Assembly (NCBI RefSeq): GCF_007655135.1
Contig: NC_045127.1
Location: 14,269,001-14,333,000, forward strand
Length of the DNA stretch: 64,000 bases
Direction: 5' to 3'
DNA from: Punica granatum
Taxonomy: Eukaryota > Streptophyta > Magnoliopsida > Myrtales > Lythraceae
Shown here in pieces: positions 1-11,031 of this stretch. The notes below the pieces were generated by a model, which saw nothing but the letters and a program-made list of their open reading frames with translations, was not told the origin of the DNA and did not search any database. Position numbers and translations under genes: made by a program. How positions within the stretch are numbered: position 1 is the stretch's first letter; every line of letters starts with the position of its first letter.

Positions 1-460
1 AGAAACAATTAAACCAAAAAGCCCTTCGGTTTTAAGTAACAAGATACTGCATTGCATCCTTTCTTAAGCAGAGTTCCAATTAGTATGATCTGAACAATAT
101 ATTGTTACAAAACTGATTATCTATAATCATTTGTTCGTCGTGGATTCAGAAGGTTTATGAAGGGATAAGCTGTAAAGGTTTATAAAACAAATTTGTATTA
201 TGACCTGTTATAACACATCCCTCCCATAACCCTTCGTAATTCGTGATCTAGACGAGCTATTAGAAAGAGAAAGACCAGGCTCTAAGTATGAAAATAAATT
301 AGCAAAAGAAATAATGTGGAAAACTATGCTTTTACTATAAAATATTAATGTCCCTTTTCCAAATTTTCCTCAAATTACAAAGAGTTTTAAAGTCAACAGA
401 AAATGGTTAATGTTGTGTACATATACCTTTTGCTGAAGATCTCAATATAGTTTTATCCCC
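1..460. other. Intergenic DNA downstream of the DUF810 gene
   Basis: AT-rich sequence with no coding potential that I can support. It probably includes the 3' untranslated region and polyadenylation signals of the minus-strand gene that stops at 461. Confidence 0.5.
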
Positions 461-3400
461 TTATCTCCTCTTTGCTAATTGGAATGACTTCTTCAAGAAC
501 TGCTTCGACGCACGGTCGTTCCGATGGCACAGCACCCTCAGTATTGTGTTCGGGTCGGACCGATGCCATCTCCTTGTTGTAGGAGGCATTGGCAGCTTTT
601 GCCCCACGCCCATCAATCCGATTCCACTCGTCTCGCACGTGACGATACTGAAGTCGTCGATCAATTGTTCGGTGGGCTGGCCCATCAGGGCGATGACCCC
701 TTCCACTGACTCGGCCTCCCGGTCGACAACGTCCTCAGAAACCAAACCCTCACTGCATGTAGAAAACACTCGCTTCAAGCTCTCGAAGTCCTCCTCGATC
801 ATCTTGTGGTCGGACCGATAGAAAACCCTAGAGTTCCCTCCTGCGAGCAACACCATGAGATATGCCTCGAAGGAGACCTTCATCACCTCCTTGATTGCCA
901 GTGGTTGGGCCCGGTCCGTGAGCATTGCGCATAAGAGTGACAAGTTCTGCTTGAGGATCCTCAAAATGGGCCGGATACGGGCATTCATCACGCCGCCGAC
1001 ATAGAGACTTTCATAGAAGGCAGAGTTGGAGTCGAGGAAGACCAGGCGATAGGCCGCGACCTCGGACACGTGCTGGCAGGCTGCCTGGATGGATGTCCTG
1101 GCGATGTCAAAGTAGGAGGAGGAGTTACCCTGTTGCCGGCGGTTTGTGAACCGGTTCCGAGCTGGAGAGACCCGGGGGGACAGGCTTAGAGTTTTGTTGA
1201 GGGAATGGATGTAGGTGAGGAGATAGTGCAGGACTGTTGAGGCGGATGTAGAGGCGCTGTGTCCCACGGCTTGTCGAAGGGCGGGGGCTGTGGCCCTCGT
1301 TCGACCCGCTGACAGGGTGGTGGTCCTCTAAGTTGACGACGGTACATGGGGCGGCTCTCTTGAATAGCTTGATGAATTTCGAGTCGCGGTGGCATCTAGT
1401 TAGAGGTGGAAGGGAAGGAATGTAGCTTTGCTTTGATCCTAAGAGAAAAAAAAAAAAAAAAGGGTATATAAGTTCAGGCGATGAATGTGACTTCCCGGCA
1501 TAAACCGTATATCTCAGAGTGGTCGTCTTTCTTTGGGTTGGTAGTATTTTTTTCCGGAAACAATTGGTGACTACATATGCTCAAAATATATTGAATTGAA
1601 ATTATCATCGAGATTTTTTATATGTGGATATGAATCGACAGAGGCCTCCTTGCTTACCACAAGATGCAGCAAATGAAATGTAATCCTGGAAGAGGTGTCC
1701 AAGTGCATCAGCAAGATCTTGGATCAAATCCTCAGTGATTCCTATGGGGATCTCGAAGAATTCTTCGACGGTTTCCTTGACTGTCTTCATCAGCTCGACC
1801 GCTGACTGCGCATATGGCTCCGTCTTGGACTTCGGATTCCATGTCTGCAACACAAGAATTGCAGCGGGTTACTATTGAATTCACCATTATTTCACATTCT
1901 TTCCATCCTCAAGCTCTATATTTACATGATCATAGAACTGCTGAAAATCAATCACTATCAGACTTCAGCTATGGCCAATGTCCGAAAAATTGAATTGATT
2001 ACTAGAATGCAGTAAGGGACTCGATCGTGTAGACTTTCATTATCTACTTTGTTTCTCCCGAAAGATGATGTAAACTTACCTCAGTTTCTTTTGCTCTACG
2101 GAGACAGTCCTTCCCCTTCTTGAGCTTGTCATCAATCCACTGTTTCAAGAGTTTCAATATGACCGAATCAACTTCGTACGGCACCATCTCCCTAACAACT
2201 ACCTTGCCCCCGTCCTCGCACTCGTTGGAGTCCTCGACGACCATCTGGACGAGGAAATTTTCGAGTTTCCCCGCTCTTTGTAGCACCTCGACAGTCTCGT
2301 TCGTCAGCTTTGTTGTCCCGATCAGGAACTGCTTCAGCAACGAGCCATAGCGATTGTGGAGCACCACCGCAGCAACTCCAACTGCAACGGGATGCCACTT
2401 CTTTAGTATCGGGCTAAAATATTCCCTCTCTCTGAGAGCCAGGTCCTCCATCTCTTTCGCCAGCTGAAGGAGCGCTTCGCTCGCCTCCTGCTTTGAGTCT
2501 GATGCGTGCTTGTAGTTTTTAGTGACGAGTATCTAATCAACAATAATTGAAAGAACAATTAGGACCAGAGGCATGTATTACGACTGTACCAGCTAAGTAT
2601 TAATCAATTACGAACAAGTCAAATCAGTTAACGAAAGTTCTTTAATGTTTCACCTTTTGAAAAGCATTCTGCAAGGAAGATCTTATGTAGTCGTCGACAC
2701 GATCCTTAGATGAGCTCAATGCCGATTCACCCTTCTCATTAGTCCCTTCCACTCCAGGAAGCACGACATCTTCACCCATGATCTTCGAAGCGGTGAGTGC
2801 CAAGGGTAGGATATTCTCGATCAACCCAACGGTTCCCCTCTGAAAATAGTCATGGTAGTGATGGAGCCTCTTCTCTGACCACGCCCTCATTGAGGACAGG
2901 ACCGAGGATAGAATCCGCACAAATATGGCGTCCCTGTCAGGTTTCTTGGCATCCCTTGAGACCTCAGACAACATTGCATGAGATGCATAGAGGAGGTCGG
3001 GCTCCATCTCTGAGGTTGCAACGTACTGGTGGAAAAGCACCCAGGTGAAGCACACATTGTGGATGGCCCGGGTTATCCCTAGCGTCGACCAGGTCTTTTT
3101 CATTAGCTCGAAGAGTTCATCCACCTCATCAAGCACTGCAGTCTCATCCCGAATGTCGAAGACTGATTGGAGGAGAGCCATGTAAAGGTGGACGTTCACA
3201 GGGTAACCATCCGCCCAATGGCAAGCATCAGTCGGGGTTGTTCCGCTAGCGCTTCTCCAAGCTAAGGAGACAACTGAGTTGCACAAGGTCCGCATCGTGT
3301 CAGAGTTCTTGCCCGTGTCAATGGGGCGGGACTCGCCAGCCTTGATGATGTCCCGGAGACGGGCCGCAAACAAATTGGAATTCTCGAGTGGGATTGACGG

Positions 3401-4346
3401 GTGGAGGAGCAATCCCGCCTCAAGCACCTTCAGCTGACGCTTCTGCCAGGCATGGTACTCCTGAGAATCGCTAAACTCCGATGACTTAATGTGGCGCAGC
3501 AGCTCCAACGGGAGCACTATCGTCTCCGCACGTCGTCCCATCTAATGGCAGCATATGCAAATTCGAGAGCGAGTAATTTTACAATTTTACGGAATTTGAA
3601 TTTATAAGTGACAAAAAGAAAAACAAAAGAAAATCTGAAACGTATATAATGCAAGCAAAAGAACTTACTTGACCAACAAGGGTCCTCACGAGCGTCTTCC
3701 TGAGCCTATTATCACTGTGCTCCGTCACCCTCATCTGCTGCCTCATGATCTCAGCCGAGGTGAGCGGCCGCCTGGCCCTTGATGGGGGCACAGTCTGACC
3801 CAACATTGTCGAGCTCGATGAGCCACCTCCTCCTCCGCCGCCACCTCCAGAGCTGTGCCAACTTGGCGAGGTCGGGGCTGACGGCCCATTTCCTGTCCAA
3901 CCCGACACCATTTTCTTCGACGGCGAACGCTTGAGCATCTTCAGCCCGAGGGCCCGCTTCACCCTGCTAGTGGGGGCCATCCCCACGCCACTAGGGCGTG
4001 GCGAGCCAGAGCCCATCCCACCATCCCCACCGCTGCTGCCAGACTCCTGGGAGACTGCCGACGAGGACAATGAATTGTTGGAGTGGAAGGTGGGGGCATT
4101 GCGGCCGCCGAAGCCAGGGGAAGAGCGGCACGAGGTGAAGAAGATCTCGTACGCAGTCTCGCGGATGGCATCACGGTCGAGACCATCGAGGGGACCGAAG
4201 GGCCACTCGAGGTCTTCAAGGGAGGCGGCAACTGGGGCAGGGGGAGGGGAAGGGTTGGGGTGGCAACGGGGGGAGAGGTGGCTGGACTCAGAGGGGCGGG
4301 AGGCCGAGTAGGGGCCAGAGAAGGATTCCCGACGGCTGTGGACCAT
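461..4346 (-). CDS. DUF810 / MUN-domain protein (unc-13 homolog-like), five exons, with a frameshift
   Basis: Plant DUF810 family with Munc13-type MUN homology, related to PATROL1, which acts in vesicle tethering at the plasma membrane; the exact role of this member is unknown. Exons on the minus strand: 4346-3669, 3541-2654, 2532-2080, 1844-1658, 1438-461, all with GT-AG borders and matching phases. Exon 1 has the family block DLEWPFGPLDGLDRDAIRE, a Gly/Ser-rich linker and TLVRTLVGQ; exon 2 opens MGRRAETIVLPLELLRHIK; exon 3 holds KKWHPVAVGVAAVVLHNRYG; exon 4 TWNPKSKTEPYAQSAVELM; exon 5 PSLPPLTRCHRDSKF, RGTQRLYIRLN and the C-terminal MHD2-like region to a TAA at 461-463. The exons sum to 3184 nt, one more than a multiple of three, and the frame changes near 1233-1237, just after RLYIRLN. 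With that base discounted the product is about 1060 aa, normal for the family. The ATG at 4346 is the first good start in the conserved frame; an upstream start after another frame change cannot be excluded. Confidence 0.93.
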
Positions 4347-5976
4347 GGTTGTCAGATGTCCGGCGGGATAGAGCGAGGGAAGAGGTCGTTCATATTATGA
4401 TTGGGAAAAAGGGGAAAAGGAAGGGAGGGGATGGGCTGTGTTTGTGTTGTATGTTTTCTCTGTCTTTCTTTTCTTAATGAGTTGGTTATTTTGGACAGAT
4501 CACTTTTGCTATCATTCGTGAGAGACAGAAACAGAGAGAGAAAGAGAGGGTGCGTTGGGCACATTTGTGACCAGTGAAGCATTGGGGGAAGAGACGGAGA
4601 CAATGAAGGGACAAGGATTGCTCTCCACTTCCGTGTATTTCTCCATGTCTTCATGCATACACGTAGACTACATATATACATGTATATGGCTCTTAGAAGC
4701 AATCCATTGCCATACGATCAAGAACTCCATGTTCGTGGCTCTGCTCGTCTCTAGTACACTTGAGCAAAAACCAAATCCAAAATCCGACGGCCTCGATCAT
4801 CTCATAAAGTACGAGTCCCTTAACAGAGCATGATGATGAGTGACCTGTATGTTGAGCTATATGAATGAACCATGAGGACCCCATTAACAAATATAGAATT
4901 GTAACGGGTGATGGTTGAGCTGACTAAAAATCATCCCGATGGTCCCCTTAGAGTCAATCACATTGGATCAATTGGAAATGGTGCAGCGACATGACGCCAA
5001 TTTAATTGATCCAAAGTAATCAACGGAACCAAAGAAGCTCCTCCAATTCTAGTAAACCATGCCTAATTTAGTAAAACAGAAAACTTCCAATTCAGCTTGC
5101 TTTCTTCATCTTTCATAGGAACTACATGCAGTCCACAGGCTGTATTTCTCACTCTCCAAGACTGTTTCATTCAAAATCACACTCACCAATTTATCAGTGT
5201 CACGCCGAAATCACAATCCCAACGATCAGGTCACATCTCCTATTCCACAACAACTAAAAAGCAAAAACCATTCCTTACCCTTCGAAACAGCCCCTGAGTA
5301 AGATGAACTGTCTGCCAGAATAGGGAGTACTTGAATCTCCTCGTTGCCCATACATGGCAATGTTTGGACATTTGACAGCCACATTAGTCGCCCAAGATCC
5401 CATCTCACCTGCATAAACGAAAATCCACAAATGCAGGCGCAAAAATGATTATGCAATCCTCATCATGTCAACTGCTAACACTATGCATATCGCTATCCTT
5501 CACCGAGCAAGCTGCACATAGAAAAGGCCTAACGAGATAAAAGTTTCATCTCATCCAATCCAAATTGAGACATCATATTTAAAAAATCCCCGATATATAT
5601 ATATATGAATATAACCAACACGGAAAGGCCAGAAGATGATGTAATTCAATTACTACGATAGAACGGACAACAACCAAATCAACAAGTATATATAAGCATA
5701 AACACGCAATTGTGAAGAAGAAAAACTACACTCAACCGAATGCTAAATAGGAAACGAAATCTAGTATGCCTCGAGATGCACTACTTATTATTCACTACCA
5801 AAAACATATCATTGCAGAGTATTTGACATTCTTTGGAGAAAATCCAACCAGTCCAATGTGCCTTCATTTCCAACTCGAGCAGCCTCTACCACTTGAGCAG
5901 CCTCTTCCACTATCAAAGCAGAATAAAACTGTAAATAAAGGTGGTGAGCCAATTCCTGCCGAAGTCGATAATAAAA
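4347..5976. other. Intergenic DNA between DUF810 and the RNA-binding protein gene
   Basis: This holds the promoter side of the DUF810 gene (4347 to about 4700, with CT-rich stretches) and, toward 5976, the 3' untranslated region of the minus-strand RNA-binding gene. Short open frames here resemble no known protein. Confidence 0.5.
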
Positions 5977-8895
5977 TCAATGCTGCTGCCCTTGCCGGGA
6001 CTGGACTCCACCATATCCACTGCCATATCCACCCTGACCACTTTGAGGACCGTTCCCTTGTGACTGATCGGACTTCCACCCTGCACTTCCATAGCTTGAG
6101 TTTCCATGACCATCACCATACCCACCATATCCACCGTTTCCCTGCATATCTCCTCCGCTAGACCCACCTGCTCCACCAGTGGTACCACCTCCAGAACGAG
6201 CACTGTACCCACCCTGATTCCCATATGAGCCATCACCTCCACCGTAGCTGCCACCATATCCATAACCTTGACTGCCATATCCACCCACCCCACTAGGAGA
6301 ATGGCCTGTAGGAGCTGAGCCAGGACCACCACCAGCACCACTGCCTGTGGTACCACCCCAAGAAGCAACACCCCCATAGCCCATGGCCCCATACCCAGAT
6401 GCTGCCTGTGAACCCCATGAACCTCTAGGCCCACCCTGCGGACCGCCAGCATACGCAGAACTTGCCATACTCGGATTACCATAAGCAGCAGCAGGACCAC
6501 CATATCCCGTACCTGCACCAGCATAGCCTCCATAGCCACCGTAACCCATGCCACTACTGGCAGGACCATACCCATAGCTTGGTGCACCATAGCCAGAGGA
6601 ACCATAAGGTCCAAAACCACCTCCCGCATTTTGGGCCTGCATATACCTATTGGAATCCATTCGACCATCGTAAGCATTACCTGAGTTGCCACCTGAACCC
6701 CCATACCCTTGATATCCTCCACCACCCATGCCGCGACCACCTCCACCAGGATTTGCATCTTTTGGTAGAGCTCGCTTAACTTCAACTTGCTTCCCATTCA
6801 AATCATGGAAAGTCTTGTGTAAAACCCTATCTACAGCCTCTTCTGAATCAAAAGAAATGAATCCAAACCCTCGGGGACGTTGAGTGTTCTGATCGTACAT
6901 AATTACTACATCGGTTACATTGCCATACGACTCAAAGTACTCACGAAATCCATCTTCAGACAAAGTGGCTGGCAAGCCTCCTACAAATATTTTCTTGGTT
7001 CTAATATTTCCACTACCACTAGCACCTCTGTCAGAATTTGCATTCCCTGATCTTGCATTAGTTTGCTGCTCCTCCCTTGATAAAGCCCTCTTAGCCTCAA
7101 CCTACGAAAGAGATGAAAGTTCAAATTTTTCAGACAAGGGAGATTAGGAGAACAAAGGATTGACTTGAAACCCAAAGATTTTTAATCATTCCAAAGAAGT
7201 TTTAGAGTTACTTAACCTAGTTCAAACACTCCACAATCCATACAATAGTAGAAACATCAGAACTGCACTATAGGTTTATGTTGCATTTAAACTAATCACT
7301 TCAGAAACATGTCAATGAAAAATATAGAAAAAGAGACCAATGTAAATACCAAATAGTGATGCCAGCAATGCACCAAATCTGAGATGATTTTGCTTTATAT
7401 GTAGCAACTACTATAACTGCCATAAACCAAGAGCTAGCTGTCATTCTTATTATTGCAGAGGAAAGTCAACAAAAATATATATATGGGAAAAAGGAAATGC
7501 ATATGGGGCTAGATTGACTAACTTCAGAGCACAAGCTTGCAAATTGACAACATAAGTCTCTAATTATAAAAAAAAAAGAGACAACACACAATCTTCTGAA
7601 ACATAGGAAATAATATATATGTCTGCAAACAGAGAGTACACTTCCTCATAACTAAGGAGAACACAGAAACAAGCAAAGCTCCCATTATCTATAATTTACT
7701 TCTAGCCAGCAGCACAAGCTTATAAATTAAAAGGACTAACATCTGCCTGCATATTTCATCCTCTTTCTATCCTCTAAAAACTCAAAGAATGCTCAAATTC
7801 TTTCTTATTAATATATAGCACCATAAGACGCAATACCAAATTCAGAGGAAAAGAGTTGCTCACAGCAATTGTATAGAACCTTCATCTAATGTAAATAGAC
7901 TATAAAATCATGATTTAAGCTGAAGCTACTTACTTGAACTCAGCAAATATTGTTATTAATTAATTTATATATAATAAAATAAAAAAGAGGTCATATAGCA
8001 GGATCAACAACTGATATAGTCACTGATGAGACATTTTTGCACAATATATATTACTCAATTAAATGACATTCAACGCAAATAAGAAAAATCCCGAGCATAA
8101 CAATAACAAGTACAAGTTATCGCCAAAATGCATTACCAAGTTTCCTGTCTTCATTAAGACAAGAAGCTATGCTCATCAGAAAAATCTTCAAAGAATCCCG
8201 AGCATAACAAGCACTGTAAAATGAAACGATCCTGCTATCGTGTTCAATACTATTTCGTTAACCACTACTTGCGGTCAATGTTCCTAAATGTTTTTCCCCT
8301 TTATGTTTGGTCACTCAATTTCTCTACAATCTCTTTCATCAAACCATGATTCAAAATTATTTACTGATTGAAATTGCATAGCATTTTACATGGCTATCCC
8401 ATATAGTCCTGTTTCCAATCCTCCTACCAAATATAGCTCAAGGGGACTCCCAGCAAGCTTAACCACTCGGTACTGAGTTCTCAGCGAATCGAAGAAGTCA
8501 TAAACATGACCTGACATTGCTATGGTTTTTTTACCAGCAACTTACTGAAACCCCACAAAAACCTAAGAGCACAAAAACTCAACTCAAATTCAAAGCCAAG
8601 CATACTGTTAGAAATAGACGAGCAAGCACGGAAGATGCTCACTGAGAGAAGCTCCAAGAATCTCAAAACTCACCGTCCTTCCATCGATGGTATGCTTGTC
8701 CTGAAGAACCCTGTCGAGGACAGAGGGGTCGGAGAACACCACGAACCCGAAGCCGCGGGGCCTCCCGGTGAGCTTGTCCCGCATGACGACTGTCTGCATG
8801 ACTTCTCCGTACTGGCTGAAGTACTCGATCAGCTTCTCATCCGTCGTCTCCCATGATATCCCCCCGATGAACAGCTTCCCCTGATCCGAGTCCAT
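5977..8895 (-). CDS. Two-RRM glycine/tyrosine-rich RNA-binding protein (hnRNP A/B / Musashi type)
   Basis: Nuclear or cytoplasmic RNA-binding protein of the plant hnRNP A/B group (RNP1/At2g33410 type), likely acting in mRNA processing or transport. Exon 1 is 8895-8674 (74 codons, donor after DGRT), then a 1.57-kb intron, then exon 2 at 7101-5977, about 448 aa in all. RRM1 (residues about 6-80) has RNP2 LFIGGI and RNP1 RGFGFVVF; RRM2 (about 108-185) has RNP2 IFVGGL and RNP1 RGFGFISF. From about residue 190 to the end is a low-complexity Gly/Tyr/Ser region rich in GYGG repeats, ending QSRQGQQH. The ATG at 8895 opens MDSDQGKLFIGG, the usual start of this family; in-frame codons farther upstream are TTG or GTG only and are not used. 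Confidence 0.95.
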
Positions 8896-8913
8896 CCCAA
8901 TAACCCTGCCTCC

Positions 8914-8928
8914 CTCTCTCTCTCTCTC
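8914..8928. repeat. CT/GA microsatellite in the 5' leader of the RNA-binding gene
   Basis: A (CT)n run just upstream of the ATG at 8895. On the coding strand it is a GA-repeat leader, common in plant 5' UTRs. Confidence 0.7.
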
Positions 8929-8960
8929 CCCTACCAATTCCTCTGTTTCAGTGCGGACAG

Positions 8961-8976
8961 GTTAGGGTTAGGGTTT
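8961..8976 (-). promoter_or_regulatory. Double telo-box upstream of the RRM gene
   Basis: The plus strand reads GTTAGGGTTAGGGTTTT, so the coding strand carries two overlapping AAACCCTAA telo-boxes about 70 bases before the ATG. Such boxes are typical of growth-linked and translation-related plant genes. Confidence 0.6.
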
Positions 8977-9024
8977 TTTCAGGTGCAGGGGTTTGTTTTC
9001 GGGAAGAGGGAGAAGAAGGATAGG

Positions 9025-9047
9025 GAGAGAGAGAGAGAGAGAGAGAG
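9025..9047. repeat. GA microsatellite
   Basis: A (GA)n run of about 23 bases in the promoter region of the RRM gene. Confidence 0.8.
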
Positions 9048-10350
9048 GAGAGAAGTGATTGACGATCAAATGGTACGATGAGGCTCCCTCTTTCGGATTT
9101 CGACGGCTGAGATTTCTCGAAGTTCGGTGGCTGGACGGTAGAGATATATCCTGTGGGGTTTTGGGGGGATTACTTTCCATTTTCTTTCCACTCTCGTATG
9201 CTTGGGATTTCGTTGACTTGACCCATGGAGTGGGCCCGCTTCTCGGCTCTGGTCACGCGATGCTCACGTGACTCCAATGCTAAATCAATTCCTCTGTTGT
9301 CTTCTGTTCTATGATCTAGCTCTCCCATTCGACTTGGTATTGACATCGAGAATGTACGGAACACCCTCGTCCCGTTGAACCATGCTAGTGAAAACATTCC
9401 GTGATGTTGGGGGTCGTATGCTACCACGGTTCTTGCTGTGAAAGGCAAAAGCTGGATAGACGAAAGAATTTTCCTTCATTTTTGCACATTTGTTTGTGAC
9501 TAACTGCCTTATGCGATCGTCTAAGCTTCAGGTTCGTGAAGTTTCCATCCCGATCCCGATCTTTCTGATAGACTTATCTGTTATAGGATCAGGAGCCAGT
9601 ATTCATTTTGTATGGTGAAACGACACGACAGCTTAAATGGAATGGAATGGCGTGCTGAGTATATGTCGTGAAACTGCATTCACGAACCAAATTAATGAAC
9701 CATGAAATTGTTTCGGTCCCCAGTGTCAGTCAGTTTCCTTTGCTCAACAACACAGTACGACAGCTGAATCAATGGACGTTTTAACTTTCAGCTGAAGTTT
9801 CAAATTTGTACGGGGCACGGGAACTTGTTAACAGCAAACTGGAAAAGGAAAAGGTCTTATGATCCAGCAATATGTTCGTTACTCGTCATACATACAGACA
9901 CTTCGTGACACTCCAATCTCGATTGATCTCAAAGTTACTGTCCAGATATAGCAGACACAAGCAATCGAGATGACTTCATCTTCCTTAAACGGTTTTTTCC
10001 CGCAGGTCTTCAGCATACTCCGTAGCCCAGCATCGCAGCAAAACCGCATACTCATCTTTCTAATTCTGCGAGGCCTCCAGAGTTTGAGGAGAGGGTTCTC
10101 CAGAATTAGGGGCAGAGACATGAGAAGCAAGCGGTAGAGGCTTGCCAAATCAAGGAAGACTCAGAGCATCCTGTGAAGGATCGAGGAATATGAATCCCCA
10201 GATGGACTCAGTTTTCGCAGGAGGGAAGCCATCATTTTCTTGACAACGCAGTCTTTCAGATAATATATCGGGCATAGCTTACCCAAAATATTCACCCAGA
10301 ACTATTCAATTCGGCCCCGAATTAGCAGCAGAAGAAATAACGCCATCTCT
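9048..10350. other. Intergenic DNA, no gene supported
   Basis: Upstream region of the RRM gene and downstream region of the small acidic-protein gene. The minus-strand open frame at 9879-10148 resembles no known protein and is probably 3' UTR or chance. Confidence 0.5.
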
Positions 10351-11031
10351 CTACATGATCGTGCAGACGCAAGAATCCTCATCCTCATCCTCATCCTCAC
10401 CCTCATCCTCATCTTCACTGTCGCTTATATCGCTGCAGGAAATCAAAACGATGAAATTCATGAGAGAAATAAGGCATAGAATTTAATATTAGCGAACGAA
10501 GCACAAACCACTTGAAACTCGACAGAACCTGTCATGCTACTGATTAAACCGTAAGACACTGTTTTGTTCTACGGTGAATCTGTACCATTACTGAGACTGA
10601 GAGTTACAATGTTGTGATTGATCAAGATTGTTCTATTACCGGTAGTTGCTCCATCATCATATGAATATCCAACGATCCAATACATGATCAACATGAAGCT
10701 TGTGACAGGCATTTATCAGAGGCATCTTGATTAGCATCACCAGAAAAATTTTAGAATTCGACACTCCCTACAGAAAGTTGGGTCATTTTTTTTTTTACCT
10801 CGGCTGGAATTCCAGCACTTCGAAGAGCTTGTTCCCGTCGTTGTCGTTCCACCGGACCTTTCGCCCGGTCTTCTCCAATTTCCTCGACATCCCACCCGTC
10901 CTCGGCGGCAGAAGAGAGTTCACTTCACTCTCATCTTCTCCACCAATGGGATTGTGACCTTCTTCATCCTCCACCTTCTGAGGGCTTCTGCTGTTCGTCT
11001 CAGCTTTTCCATCACTAACACTCTTGTCCAT
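10351..11031 (-). CDS. Small acidic plant protein with C-terminal CVCTIM (CaaX-like) end, two exons
   Basis: Conserved plant protein of unknown function, 104 aa. Exon 1 is 11031-10799 and exon 2 is 10432-10351; GT-AG borders split one Ser codon. Exon 1 starts MDKSVSDGKAETN, has a basic segment SRKLEKTGRKVRWNDNDGNK and ends EVLEFQPS. Exon 2 is a run of Asp/Glu after SDISDSED, followed by SCVCTIM and TAG. The end fits a CaaX prenylation box with a second cysteine two residues upstream, which suggests membrane attachment, but that is inference. From memory the related Arabidopsis gene is At2g33390. The first in-frame ATG is at 11031; a TTG one codon upstream is not a start. The (GATGAG)n coding tract could vary in length by slippage. 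Confidence 0.82.

Noticed and set aside
5913..6797. Long minus-strand open frame rich in Met, Val and Leu overlapping the RRM exon
   Set aside because: It is a shadow frame of the GYGG repeats; the RRM frame carries the conserved domains.
9879..10148. 89-codon minus-strand frame
   Set aside because: No recognisable family and no splice context; probably UTR or chance.
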